Positions 23,049-31,655 of a stretch of 64,000 nucleotides of DNA are shown here, piece by piece. Source of the DNA: CAZKWG01 sp964615375 (lineage in GTDB: Bacteria > Myxococcota_A > UBA796 > CAZKWG01); contig CAZTOW010000032.1 of NCBI GenBank assembly GCA_964615375.1, positions 1-64,000 of the forward strand, read 5' to 3'. The notes under the pieces were generated by a model. It made no database searches. It was not told the DNA's origin and saw only the letters and a program-made list of their open reading frames with translations. A program made the position numbers and the translations under genes. Numbering within the stretch: the stretch's first letter is position 1; the number at the start of each line of letters is the position of its first letter.

Positions 23049-26000
23049 ATGCGGGTGTGGATGGATCAGGGCGGCACGTTTACCGACGTCCTCCGGGTGG
23101 GCGAGGACGGGCGGGTGCGCCTGAGCAAGGTGCTCTCGGACCGGGCGGACCTGGCCGGGCTCGGGGCGGGGGCGGAGGAGGTGCGCCGGGGCAGCACGGT
23201 GGCCACGAACGCGCTGCTGGAGGGACGAGGCGCCCCGACCCTGCTGATCATCAGCGCGGGATTCGGCGATCTCCCCGAGATCGGCGACGGCACGCGCCCC
23301 GAGCTCTTCTCGCTGCGCCTGCGCCGCCCGCTCCCCCTCTGCGCCGCGGTGCTGGAGGTGGAGGGCCGCATCGGCGCGGACGGCGCCCTCCTGAGCCCGC
23401 ACCGCCTGGACCTCGCCGCCCTCCGCGCGCACCGGGAGGCCGGGATCGCGGCCGCGGCGGTGGTCCTGGTCCACGGCCCGCTCCGCCCCGAGGAGGAGGA
23501 GCGGCTGGGCGCCCTCTGCCGGGAGGCCGGCTTTGGCCAGGTCTCGCTGGGCTCCCGGGTGGCGCCCTCGCGCGGGCTCCTCTGGCGCGTGCAGACCACG
23601 CTGGCCGACGCCGCCCTCTCGCCGCTGCTCCCGCGGGCGCCCGGCCTCTACATGCGCTCCGACGGCGGGCTGGCGCGGGCCGAGGAGTGGAGCGGCAAGG
23701 ACGCGGTGCTCTCCGGCCCGGCCGGCGGGGTGGTGGCGACGGCGGCCCTGGCGGCGCGCCTCGGGTCGCGGGCCTTCGGCCTGGACATGGGCGGGACGAG
23801 CACGGACGTCTGCCGCGTGGACGGCGAGCCCGAGCGCACCGACCACCTGCGCATCGCCGGGCTGACCCTCCGGGTCCCCGCGGTGCGCCTGGAGACGGTC
23901 TCGGCGGGGGGAGGCTCGATCCTCGGCCTGCGCGGCGGGATCTACGAGGTGGGGCCGCGGAGCGCGGGCGCCGATCCCGGGCCCGCCAGCTACGGGAGAG
24001 GCGGACCGGCCACCCTCACCGACGCCGAGGTGGCCCTGGGCAGGCTCCCCGTCTTCCCGGCCGTCTGCGGCCCCGGGCGCGACCAGCCCCTGGACGTGGA
24101 CGCCGCCCGCGCCGCGCTCGCCCGCCTGGACCCCGCCCGCCCGGTGGAGCAGGTGGCGACGGGGATGCGCGAGGTGGCCGACGAGCTCATGGCCCGCGCC
24201 GTGCGTCAGCTCGCCGCGCGCCTCGGCGTGGACCCGGCGGGGCACGCGCTGGTGGCCTTCGGCGGCGCCGGCCCCGCCCACGCCACCGCCATCGCCCGCC
24301 GCCTGGGCGTCCGGGTCGTGGCTGTCCCCCGCCTGGCCAGCGCGTTCTCCGCCCTCGGCGTCGGCATGGCCAGCCGCCGGGCCGAGCGCGTCGCCCCCGT
24401 CCTCGGATCGCTCTCGGGCGCCCGGGAGGCCCTGCTGAGCTCCCTGCCCTTCGAGGGCCGGGTCTCGCTCCGCCTGGCCCTGCGCTACCGCGGCACGTCC
24501 ACGGTCCTGGAGCTGCCCGCTCCCCCCGAGCTCCCCGACTCCGCCGAGCCCGACGAGGCCCTGATCACCGCCTTCCACGCCGAGCATCGCGCGCGCTACG
24601 GCTTCTCCCGCCCCGGAGCGCACGTCGAGGTGACCGAGCTGCGCGCCTCCGTCACCGCCTTGGACGCGCGCCCGGCCCCGATCTTCGACGAGCCCGAGCC
24701 CGAGCTGCCCGGACCCACGACCCGGGCCTTCTTCGAGGGCTGGCGCGAGGTCCCGCTCCTGCGCCTCTCCGAGAGCGACGGCGCGGTGGGCCCCGCCCTG
24801 CTGGTCGGCGCCGGGACCACGGTGGTCCTGGAGCCCGGCTGGCGGGCGAGCCTGGAGGGCGACCACCTGCGCCTCGTGGACGAGGGGCGGCCGCCCTCCC
24901 GAGTGGGGCTGGCCTTCGACCCCGTCCACACCGCGGTCATGGCCGCGCGCCTCATGGCCATCGCCGAGCAGATGGGCGAGCAGCTCGGGCGCCTGGCCCG
25001 CTCCGTCAGCATCCGCGAGCGCCTCGACTTCTCCTGCGCCCTCTTCGACGCCCGCGGGCGGCTGATGGTCAACGCCCCCCACGTCCCGGTCCACCTGGGC
25101 GCTATGGGCGAGACCGTGCGCGATCTGCTCGCCCGGCGCGGCGACCGGCTCGCCCCCGGACAGGTCTGGGCCAGCAACGACCCCTACGCCGGAGGCTCGC
25201 ACCTGCCGGACATCACGGTGCTCGCTCCGGTCTTCCGGGCGGGCCGCCTGCGGGGCTTCGTGGGCTGCCGCGGGCACCACGTCGACGTGGGCGGGATCAC
25301 GCCGGGGAGCATGCCCCCCTTCGCCGCGACGCTGGAGGAGGAGGGGCTGGTGCTGCGCCAGGTGCTGCTGGCCGAGGGCGGGCGCCTGATCCCGCCTCCC
25401 CTGCCCGGCTGCCGCGAGCCCGAGACCGTGCTGGCCGATCTGGAGGCGCAGGTCGCCGCAACCGCGCTGGGGCTGGGGGCCTGGGAGCGGCTGGCCGAGG
25501 AGGTCGGGGACGAGGCCCTGGACGCCCAGCTGGGGCACCTGTTCGCGGTCTCGGCGGAGGCCACCCGCGCCGTCCTGCGCCGCCTGCCCGACGGGGTCTT
25601 CGAGGCCACCGAGACCCTGGACGGGGTCCTGCTGCGGGTGCGCTGGGAGATCGCCGGAGATCGCGCCCGCCTCGTCGTGCGCGCCCCGGCCCACCCCGGC
25701 AACCTCAACGCCCCCCGCGCCGTGGCCGTCGCCGCCCTGCTCTACGCGATCCGCGCGCTGTCGGACGAGGAGATCCCGCTGAACGAGGGCGCGCTCGAGC
25801 CGCTCACGCTGGACCTGGAGCCGGGCGGGCTCTGCGATCCCCGGCCGCCGGCCGCGGTGGCCGGGGGGAACGTGGAGACCAGCCAGCGCCTGGTGGACGC
25901 CCTGCTGGCGGCGGTGGGCGCGCTGGCCCCCAGCCAGGGGACCATGAACAACCTCACCGTGGGCACCTCTCGTGGGGCCTGGTACGAGACCATCGGCGGC

Positions 26001-26441
26001 GGGGGCGGCGCGGGACCGGGCTTTGCTGGCGGCACGAGCCAGATCCACATGACCAACACCCGCGCCACGGACGTCGAAGAGCTGGAGCGCCGCTTCCCCG
26101 TTCGGGTGCGCCGGCTGGCCCTGCGCCGGGGCAGCGGCGGGGCGGGGCGCTGGCGGGGCGGCGACGGGCTGCACAAGGAGTGGGTCTTCCTGGAGCCCGC
26201 CCAGGTCTCCCTGCTGGCGGGCCGCCGCGACGCGGGCGCGCCGGGGCTCGCGGGCGGCGGCGCGGGCGCCCCCGGGCGGGACGAGCGCGATCTCGGCCAG
26301 GGATGGGAGCCGGCCCCTCCGAGCTGGCGGGCCGAGGCCGGCGACGCCCTGCGCGTGCTCACCCCGGGCGGCGGGGGCTACGGCAGCGCGGCGCCCTGCG
26401 GCGCGGAGAGCGGGGCCTCGATCGACCCGCGCGGCCCCTGA
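23049..26441 (+). CDS. Fused hydantoinase A/B (5-oxoprolinase-type) ATP-dependent amidohydrolase
   Basis: ATP-dependent hydrolase of 5-oxoproline, hydantoin or a related lactam. The A half opens with DQGGTFTDVLRV (ATP-binding phosphate loop) and contains RRGSTVATNALLEGRGA and FGLDMGGTSTDVCRVDG; the B half starts near residue 620 and shows RLDFSCALFDARGRLM, VWASNDPYAGGSHLPDITVL and VGCRGHHVDVGG. The A and B parts are one chain as in eukaryotic oxoprolinase, 1130 residues against about 1290 there. The start is ATG 23049 just before the conserved loop. The last 64 bp overlap the convergent lipoprotein gene. It stands alone, so the substrate cannot be set from context. Confidence 0.9.
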   Translation: MRVWMDQGGTFTDVLRVGEDGRVRLSKVLSDRADLAGLGAGAEEVRRGSTVATNALLEGRGAPTLLIISAGFGDLPEIGDGTRPELFSLRLRRPLPLCAAVLEVEGRIGADGALLSPHRLDLAALRAHREAGIAAAAVVLVHGPLRPEEEERLGALCREAGFGQVSLGSRVAPSRGLLWRVQTTLADAALSPLLPRAPGLYMRSDGGLARAEEWSGKDAVLSGPAGGVVATAALAARLGSRAFGLDMGGTSTDVCRVDGEPERTDHLRIAGLTLRVPAVRLETVSAGGGSILGLRGGIYEVGPRSAGADPGPASYGRGGPATLTDAEVALGRLPVFPAVCGPGRDQPLDVDAARAALARLDPARPVEQVATGMREVADELMARAVRQLAARLGVDPAGHALVAFGGAGPAHATAIARRLGVRVVAVPRLASAFSALGVGMASRRAERVAPVLGSLSGAREALLSSLPFEGRVSLRLALRYRGTSTVLELPAPPELPDSAEPDEALITAFHAEHRARYGFSRPGAHVEVTELRASVTALDARPAPIFDEPEPELPGPTTRAFFEGWREVPLLRLSESDGAVGPALLVGAGTTVVLEPGWRASLEGDHLRLVDEGRPPSRVGLAFDPVHTAVMAARLMAIAEQMGEQLGRLARSVSIRERLDFSCALFDARGRLMVNAPHVPVHLGAMGETVRDLLARRGDRLAPGQVWASNDPYAGGSHLPDITVLAPVFRAGRLRGFVGCRGHHVDVGGITPGSMPPFAATLEEEGLVLRQVLLAEGGRLIPPPLPGCREPETVLADLEAQVAATALGLGAWERLAEEVGDEALDAQLGHLFAVSAEATRAVLRRLPDGVFEATETLDGVLLRVRWEIAGDRARLVVRAPAHPGNLNAPRAVAVAALLYAIRALSDEEIPLNEGALEPLTLDLEPGGLCDPRPPAAVAGGNVETSQRLVDALLAAVGALAPSQGTMNNLTVGTSRGAWYETIGGGGGAGPGFAGGTSQIHMTNTRATDVEELERRFPVRVRRLALRRGSGGAGRWRGGDGLHKEWVFLEPAQVSLLAGRRDAGAPGLAGGGAGAPGRDERDLGQGWEPAPPSWRAEAGDALRVLTPGGGGYGSAAPCGAESGASIDPRGP

Positions 26442-27112
26442 ACGCTCATGAGCACCGCCTCCTGGCAGGCGCGCCCGGCCTCGCTGTTCCCGTAGTAATA
26501 GCAGGCCTGGATCGCCTGGGGTCCTCCGAGCGCGAGCGCCGCCACCCCCGTCCCGAAGCCGAGCCCCGTCAGGCTCAGGGCGTCCGGCTCCGTGCTGACC
26601 AGCCGCCCGAGCTCCTGCCCCATGAGCGGGAAACCGCCGTTCTGCTGCCAGTACACCGAGCGCTGCGCCGGCAGGTGCGAGAGGCAGTGCGACTGGAGCG
26701 AGCCCGCCTTGCGGCAGGCGGCGATGCCGTCTTCGATGCTGGGGCCGGCGCGCATCGCGCGCTCGGAGATGGACAGGTAGCAGCTCTCCCGCAGGCGCAC
26801 CTGCATGACCTGCGCGCACAGATCGCCCATGCCCTGCGAGGCGTCCAGCCGGCTGAGGAACTCCAGACAGGCGTCGTGCGCGTCCGTGTCCTGCATGCCC
26901 CGGCACAGGCCGAGGATGGTCTCCCCGCCCAGATTGTAGTCAGAGGTCTGGAGCGCGCTGAGCACGCACCAGTCCTCCACCTCGCTGTCCATCTTCTCGC
27001 AGAACGCGAGCTTCTCGGCGAAGGCAGGCGGGACCTCCGAGTGCCCCTGGCCGAGGTGCTCACAGGCGCCCAGCAGGGCGAGACCCAGGGCGAGGGGCCA
27101 GGGCCGGCTCAC
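26378..27112 (-). CDS. Predicted cysteine-rich lipoprotein
   Basis: 244-residue lipoprotein: the signal is PLALGLALLGAC (lipobox LGAC), followed by a Cys-rich helical domain with regularly spaced cysteines (for example WCVLSAL, LCRGMQ, ACLEFLSRLD, LCAQVM and SCYLSI) and a C-terminal part with ACYYYGNSEAGRACQEAVL. The spacing suggests disulfide-stapled helical repeats; family unknown. GTG at 27112 overlaps the upstream stop (GTGA). The 3-prime end runs 64 bp into the convergent oxoprolinase gene, both frames remaining open. Confidence 0.72.
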   Translation of the reverse strand: MSRPWPLALGLALLGACEHLGQGHSEVPPAFAEKLAFCEKMDSEVEDWCVLSALQTSDYNLGGETILGLCRGMQDTDAHDACLEFLSRLDASQGMGDLCAQVMQVRLRESCYLSISERAMRAGPSIEDGIAACRKAGSLQSHCLSHLPAQRSVYWQQNGGFPLMGQELGRLVSTEPDALSLTGLGFGTGVAALALGGPQAIQACYYYGNSEAGRACQEAVLMSVQGPRGSIEAPLSAPQGAALP

Positions 27113-27447
27113 TGCGCGCTCCACAGGTGCGGGCGCGACCAGGCGCGCAGGCAGCTCGTGCTGTAGGGCTCCACCAGCTCCTTGCAGAGGGCCTCGGCCT
27201 GGAACTGGGAGAGCCCGCTGCGCGGATCGGTCAGGATCTTCTCGGTGGCGAAGCTCCGCACCATCGGCGCCTGAATGCCGTCGAGGGCCTGGATGGCCCC
27301 CTCCAGGTTGCCCTGACCGGCCAGCTCGATGGCCTGACCGTGCCAGCACCAGTCCCGCTCGTCCGCGCTGGCGATCTCCGCGCACGGCTTCGCCCCGCAG
27401 CCCTGGAGGCTGAGGGTGCCGAGGAGGAAGAGGGACGCTGACCTCAC
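27109..27447 (-). CDS. Small predicted cysteine-containing lipoprotein
   Basis: 112-residue exported protein with signal RSASLFLLGTLSLQGC, a lipobox-like end, then PCAEIASADERDWCWHGQAI and helical, repeat-like sequence with three further cysteines. It resembles the following lipoprotein in cysteine spacing and style, so the pair may derive from duplication. GTG at 27447 follows GAGG at proper distance; GTG at 27459 is the alternative. It is divergent from comEC across the regulated 217-bp gap. Confidence 0.65.
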   Translation of the reverse strand: MRSASLFLLGTLSLQGCGAKPCAEIASADERDWCWHGQAIELAGQGNLEGAIQALDGIQAPMVRSFATEKILTDPRSGLSQFQAEALCKELVEPYSTSCLRAWSRPHLWSAQ

Positions 27448-27561
27448 CAGGAGCCTCACGAGCAGCGAAACTTGTTCGCTTCGTATTTGTGTTTCTCGGG
27501 CAGGGGTGCCCACGTTAGCATGCACCGACGCCGATGGGAACGCAATCCTTGGGGGTGACGG

Positions 27562-27585
27562 AGGTCGACGGTCGACCGTCGACCT
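27562..27585. promoter_or_regulatory. 24-bp perfect palindrome upstream of comEC
   Basis: AGGTCGACGGTC followed immediately by its reverse complement, 24 bp without mismatch, containing GTCGAC three times. It lies about 65-90 bp upstream of the predicted sigma-54 start site, the usual place for an enhancer-binding-protein dimer, and also upstream of the divergent lipoprotein operon. The bound protein is unknown. Confidence 0.75.
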
Positions 27586-27624
27586 GCCCGCGACCAGATC
27601 TCCCGAAACACGCGAAGATCCGCC

Positions 27625-27640
27625 TGGCACGATTCTTGCT
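27625..27640 (+). promoter_or_regulatory. Sigma-54 (RpoN) -24/-12 promoter of comEC
   Basis: TGGCAC (27625-27630), five bases, then TTGCT (27636-27640): an exact match to the TGGCAC-N5-TTGCW consensus. The expected start is near 27650-27652, just before GGAGG and the comEC GTG at 27665. Sigma-54 promoters need an ATP-hydrolysing activator, and the palindrome upstream is a candidate binding site. Confidence 0.82.
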
Positions 27641-27664
27641 TTCGGCCGCACCCCGGAGGTGTGC

Positions 27665-29833
27665 GTGCGAGAGCCCCTGGCCTGGGCGGCGATGGCGATG
27701 GCGATGGGCGCGGCGATCTGGCCCCTGTGGGAGCCTGGCCTGGCGGTCGCCGTGGCCGGCGCCATCGCCGCGGCCGGGCTCGGGGCGCTGCTGCGCGCGC
27801 GGCGGGCGGGGCGGCTGGGCTGGGGGCTGGCGGCCCTGCTGCTGGGGGCGGCCTCGGTAAGCGCGCGGGAGGGCGAGCCGGCGCCCGCGGCGGCGGAGGC
27901 GCGGCAGGTGGGCGAGGTGCTGGCGACGAGCGGCAGCGTGGCCACCGTGCGCGTGGGGACCAGCGAGCGATCCTGGCGTTTCCGAGAGCAGCCCCCGCCC
28001 GTGGGCGCGCGGCTCATCGCCTGGACCCGTCCGGAGCGTGGGGCGGCGCGGCTGCCCGGCTCCTGGCCGCGGGAGGCCTCGGACGCGCTGGTGGGCAGGC
28101 CCGCGGAGCGCGTGCTCGGCTGGCTCCCGCTGGGCGCCCCCCAACCGCCGCCCACGCTGGGGGAGGCGCGGCACCGCGGGCTCCTGCTCGCCCTGGCCAC
28201 GGGGCGGCGGGACGAGCTGCCCGAAGACGAGCGCGCCCTGCTCCAGCGCACGGGGACCACCCACCTGCTCAGCGTCAGCGGGCTGCACATCGCGCTGGTG
28301 GCCTCGGCGGCGGCGGCGCTCTGCAGGCTGGCCCTGGCCCCGCTGGCCCTGGGGCGCTGGCCGCGGGCGGCGCGGGGGCTGGCGGGCGGGGTGGCGCTGG
28401 TCGCGGCCTGCGCCTACGCCGGGCTGGTGGGATGGCCGGTGCCGGCGCTCCGATCGGTGTGGATGGTGGGGGCGGCGGTGGCGGCGCGGAGCCTGGGGCG
28501 CAGCCAGCGGGCCTGGAGCGCGCTGGGGCTGGCGGGATGCGCGCTGGTGCTGGGCGACCCGGGCCAGGTCTTCGACGCCTCGGCCCTGCTCTCCTTCGGG
28601 GCGGTGGCGGGGATCCTCTGGGTGGGGCCGCGGATCACGCGCTGGCTGCCGCCGGACGCGCCCTGGATCGTGCGGAGCCTGGTGGGCGCGCTGGCCACGA
28701 CGGCGGGGGCAACTGCGGGGACGCTGCCGGTGGCTGCCTGGATCTTCCAGGAGCTCCCGCCCCTCTCGCCGCTGGCCAACCTCGTGGCGGTGCCGCTGAT
28801 CGGCGGGGTCGCCACCACCGCCGCGCTGATCGCGCTGGGCGCGCCGGAGCCGCTGGCCGGGCTCGCCCTGGCCGTGGGGGACGAGAGCACCCACCTCGCC
28901 CTCCTGGCCCTGCGCCCCCTGGCCTGCGAGCCCCTGCACCCCGCGGTCGGCCCGCTCGGCGCCCTGGCCCTGGCCCTGGCGCTGCCGCTCTACCGGCGCC
29001 CCGCCCTGGCGGGCCTGCTCCTGCTCTGCGGGCTCGGGCTGCGCGAGCTCCCCCGGGGCGGGCTCAGCGTGAGCTTCCTGTCGGTGGGCCAGGGGGACGC
29101 GGCGCTGCTGCGCTGGCCGGACGGGCGGGCCTGGCTGGTAGACGGCGGGCCGCCAGGAACCAGCGTGCTGGGCTGGCTTCGACGCGAGGGGGTGGAGCGC
29201 CTGGAGGCCGTGGTGCTCTCCCACCCCGACGCCGACCACCTGGGCGGCATGATCCCCGTCCTGGACGCGATGGAGGTGGGCGGGCTCTGGGTGCCGCGCG
29301 AGGCCCGGGAGGACGAGGCGGACTACGCGGCCCTGCTGGCGCGGACGCGGGCGCGCGGCGTGCCGGTGCGCGGCGCGGGTGATCCGCTGCCCGGGGCCCT
29401 GCTGCTGGCGCCGGAGGGCGAGAGCGACAACGACCGGGGGCTGGTGCTGCTGGCGCGATACCGGGAGCGCAGCTTCCTGTTCACCGGGGACGTGGAGGCC
29501 GACGCGGAGCGCTGGCTGGCGCCGCGGCTGGGGCCGGTGGACGTGCTGAAGGTCCCGCACCACGGGAGCCGCAGCTCCTCGACCCCGGCCCTGGTCGCCG
29601 CCACCCGACCGACCCTGGCCGTGATCTCGGTGGGCGAGGGCAACCCCTTCGGCCACCCGGCCCCCGAGGTGCTGGCCCGCTGGCCCTGGGTCCTGCGCAC
29701 GGACCAGGACGGCACCCTGGAGGTCTGGACCGACGGGAGCAGGCTCCGGGTCCGTGCCTGGCGCCCGGGGGAGGGCTGGCGGGCGCTCCCCGATCCAGAG
29801 AACGCGATTGACACCCGCGTGGCGGGACGGTAG
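27665..29833 (+). CDS. comEC: ComEC/Rec2-family DNA-uptake channel protein
   Basis: Inner-membrane channel that takes single-stranded DNA into the cytoplasm during natural transformation. Order: N-terminal helices and an OB-like DUF4131 region, the ComEC competence domain (HRGLLLALATGRRDEL, TGTTHLLSVSGLHIALVAS with the family HLLSVSGLH core, and many helices), then a C-terminal metallo-beta-lactamase-like domain (SVGQGDAALL, LSHPDADHLGGM with the HxDxDH metal motif, LFTGDVE and VPHHGSRSSS). The length of 722 is typical and all key metal residues are present. GTG at 27665 has GGAGG five bases upstream. A sigma-54 promoter precedes it, unusual for this gene. Confidence 0.94.
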   Translation: MREPLAWAAMAMAMGAAIWPLWEPGLAVAVAGAIAAAGLGALLRARRAGRLGWGLAALLLGAASVSAREGEPAPAAAEARQVGEVLATSGSVATVRVGTSERSWRFREQPPPVGARLIAWTRPERGAARLPGSWPREASDALVGRPAERVLGWLPLGAPQPPPTLGEARHRGLLLALATGRRDELPEDERALLQRTGTTHLLSVSGLHIALVASAAAALCRLALAPLALGRWPRAARGLAGGVALVAACAYAGLVGWPVPALRSVWMVGAAVAARSLGRSQRAWSALGLAGCALVLGDPGQVFDASALLSFGAVAGILWVGPRITRWLPPDAPWIVRSLVGALATTAGATAGTLPVAAWIFQELPPLSPLANLVAVPLIGGVATTAALIALGAPEPLAGLALAVGDESTHLALLALRPLACEPLHPAVGPLGALALALALPLYRRPALAGLLLLCGLGLRELPRGGLSVSFLSVGQGDAALLRWPDGRAWLVDGGPPGTSVLGWLRREGVERLEAVVLSHPDADHLGGMIPVLDAMEVGGLWVPREAREDEADYAALLARTRARGVPVRGAGDPLPGALLLAPEGESDNDRGLVLLARYRERSFLFTGDVEADAERWLAPRLGPVDVLKVPHHGSRSSSTPALVAATRPTLAVISVGEGNPFGHPAPEVLARWPWVLRTDQDGTLEVWTDGSRLRVRAWRPGEGWRALPDPENAIDTRVAGR

Positions 29834-29873
29834 ACCATGGAACGAAACCTCACGCACACGTAAGGGTGAGGTT
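29808..29873 (+). promoter_or_regulatory. Promoter and MerR-type dyad before the isc operon
   Basis: AACCTCAC (29846-29853) is inverted exactly as GTGAGGTT (29866-29873) with a 12-nt centre, in the 54-bp gap between comEC and the MerR-type gene; an ACCT-N-AGGT dyad is the usual form of MerR-family operators. TTGACA (29808-29813) inside the end of comEC with TAGACC 17 bp later is a possible promoter. The dyad is clear, the promoter boxes are tentative. Confidence 0.6.
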
Positions 29874-29887
29874 CTGGAGCGAAGGTC

Positions 29888-30388
29888 TTGGAAGAGGTCC
29901 TCCACCCCGCGCACGACTCCCTGCTCCGCGTCGGCCAGCTCGCCGAGCAGAGCGGGAAGACCGTGCGCGCGATCCACTTCTACGAGGAGCTCGGGCTGCT
30001 CAGCCCGGCCCGGCGGACCAAGGGGGGGTTCCGCCTTTACGATCCCGACGCGGTCTTCCGCATCCAGTGGATCGACCGCCTGCAGGAGCTCGGGTTCTCG
30101 CTGCCCGAGATCCGCGAGTTCCTCCAGGACCTCCGCAACGCGGGCTCGGGCCCGGCGGCCATGCACCGGCTCCGCGCCTTCTACGCGCGCAAGCTCGAAG
30201 AGACGCGGGCCGCGCTCTCCCGGCTCTCCCACCTGGAGCAGGAGCTCCAGGAGAGCATGGACTACCTCGCGGCGTGCAGGGTCTGCGCGCCGCACACCTC
30301 CCGTAGCGCCTGTCGCACCTGCGACGAGGGGCTCCACTCTGGCCAGCAGCCCCCTCCGCTGGTCGCTGCCGTCCACGATCCGACCTGA
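29888..30388 (+). CDS. MerR-family regulator with C-terminal CxxC motifs, heading the isc operon
   Basis: Probable iron-sulfur or redox sensor regulating the following Isc genes. The MerR HTH is clear: LRVGQLAEQSGKTVRAIHFYEELGLL, quoted here in two parts as LRVGQLAEQSGKTV and RAIHFYEELGLL, and GGFRLYDPDAV. A coiled-coil dimer helix follows, and then CRVCAPH and CRTCDEG, four cysteines in a CxxC-x9-CxxC arrangement reminiscent of SoxR-like cluster or zinc ligands. Start TTG at 29888 follows GAAGG closely; a slightly later start is possible. It sits 7 bp before iscS, where other bacteria have IscR, and a perfect dyad lies upstream. Cluster binding is inference. Confidence 0.85.
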   Translation: MEEVLHPAHDSLLRVGQLAEQSGKTVRAIHFYEELGLLSPARRTKGGFRLYDPDAVFRIQWIDRLQELGFSLPEIREFLQDLRNAGSGPAAMHRLRAFYARKLEETRAALSRLSHLEQELQESMDYLAACRVCAPHTSRSACRTCDEGLHSGQQPPPLVAAVHDPT

Positions 30389-30395
30389 GGACACC

Positions 30396-31619
30396 ATGGC
30401 GCTGAAGCTGCCTATCTACCTGGACAACCACGCCACGACCCCCTGCGACCCGCAGGTGGTCCAGGCCATGCTGCCCTACTTCACCGAGAAGTTCGGGAAC
30501 GCCGCCAGCCGCAACCACCGCTTCGGCTGGGAGGCGCAGGAGGGCGTGGAGATCGCCCGCGAGCAGGTCGCCGCCCTCATCGGCGCCTCGTCCAAGGAGA
30601 TCGTGTTCACCTCGGGCGCGACCGAGTCGGACAACCTGGCCATCAAGGGCGTGGCGAAGTTCTACGCCGACAAGGGCAAGCACCTCATCACGGTGACGAC
30701 CGAGCACAAGGCCATCCTGGACTCCTGCCACGCGCTGGAGCGCGAGGGCTGGGAGGTGACCTACCTGGGCGTGGACGCCGAGGGGCTCATCGACCTGGAC
30801 GAGCTGCGCCGGGCCATCCGCAAGGACACCGTGCTGGTCAGCGTGATGTTCGCCAACAACGAGATCGGCGTCATCCAGCCGATCAAGGAGATCGGCGCCA
30901 TCTGCCGCGAGCGCGGCGTGTTCTTCCACTGCGACGCGGTGCAGGCCCAGGGCCGCGTGCCCATCGACGTCGAGGCCCTGGGCATCGACCTCATGAGCCT
31001 CTCCGGGCACAAGATGTACGGCCCCAAGGGCATCGGCGCCCTCTACGTGCGGCGCGGGCGCCCCCGGGTGCGCCTCCAGGCCATCATCGACGGCGGCGGC
31101 CACGAGCGCGGGCTCCGCTCGGGCACGCTCCCGGTCCAGCAGATCGTCGGCTTCGGCAAGGCGGCGGAGCTCGCCCTCGAGGGCCTCACCAACGGCGAGC
31201 TCGACCGCGTGCGCGCCCTGCGCGACCGGCTCTGGGACGGGCTCCGCGCCAACCTCGACGAGCTCTACCTGAACGGCTCCTGGGAGCGCCGGCTCCCGAA
31301 CAACCTCAACGTCAGCTTCGCCTATGTCGAGGGCGAGGCGATGATGATGGGCATCAAGGACATCGCCTGCTCCTCGGGCTCCGCCTGCACCTCCGCCAGC
31401 CTGGAGCCCAGCTACGTGCTGCGCGCGATGGGCGTGGACGTGGAGCTGGCCCACACCTCGATCCGCTTCGGGATCGGGCGCTTCAACACCGAGGAGGAGA
31501 TCGACTTCGCCATCCAGCTCGTGACCGACAAGGTGCGCTGGCTCCGCGAGATGAGCCCGCTCTACGAGATGGTCAAGGAAGGCATCGATCTCAAGACGGT
31601 GAGCTGGGTTTCACACTAG
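30396..31619 (+). CDS. iscS: Cysteine desulfurase IscS
   Basis: PLP enzyme that takes sulfur from cysteine and passes it to IscU for cluster assembly. Features: YLDNHATTPCDP at the N-terminus, TTEHKAILD with the PLP-stacking His, SLSGHKMYGPKGIG with the PLP Lys, and the sulfur-carrying loop SSGSACTSASLEPSYVL with the catalytic Cys. The 407 residues are full length and the long mobile Cys loop marks it as IscS/NFS1 type rather than SufS. ATG at 30396 follows GAGG. It is second in the operon, 7 bp after the MerR-type regulator. Confidence 0.96.
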   Translation: MALKLPIYLDNHATTPCDPQVVQAMLPYFTEKFGNAASRNHRFGWEAQEGVEIAREQVAALIGASSKEIVFTSGATESDNLAIKGVAKFYADKGKHLITVTTEHKAILDSCHALEREGWEVTYLGVDAEGLIDLDELRRAIRKDTVLVSVMFANNEIGVIQPIKEIGAICRERGVFFHCDAVQAQGRVPIDVEALGIDLMSLSGHKMYGPKGIGALYVRRGRPRVRLQAIIDGGGHERGLRSGTLPVQQIVGFGKAAELALEGLTNGELDRVRALRDRLWDGLRANLDELYLNGSWERRLPNNLNVSFAYVEGEAMMMGIKDIACSSGSACTSASLEPSYVLRAMGVDVELAHTSIRFGIGRFNTEEEIDFAIQLVTDKVRWLREMSPLYEMVKEGIDLKTVSWVSH

Positions 31620-31655
31620 ACGTATTCGTTTCCAACGCTTCGAGGAGATTCCCCC

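Noticed and set aside
23010..26906. A 1298-codon open frame on the minus strand, antisense to the oxoprolinase gene
   Set aside because: It is Arg/Gly/Ala/Gln-rich with no domain, and arises because high GC at third positions leaves antisense frames open. The plus-strand frame carries all conserved oxoprolinase motifs.
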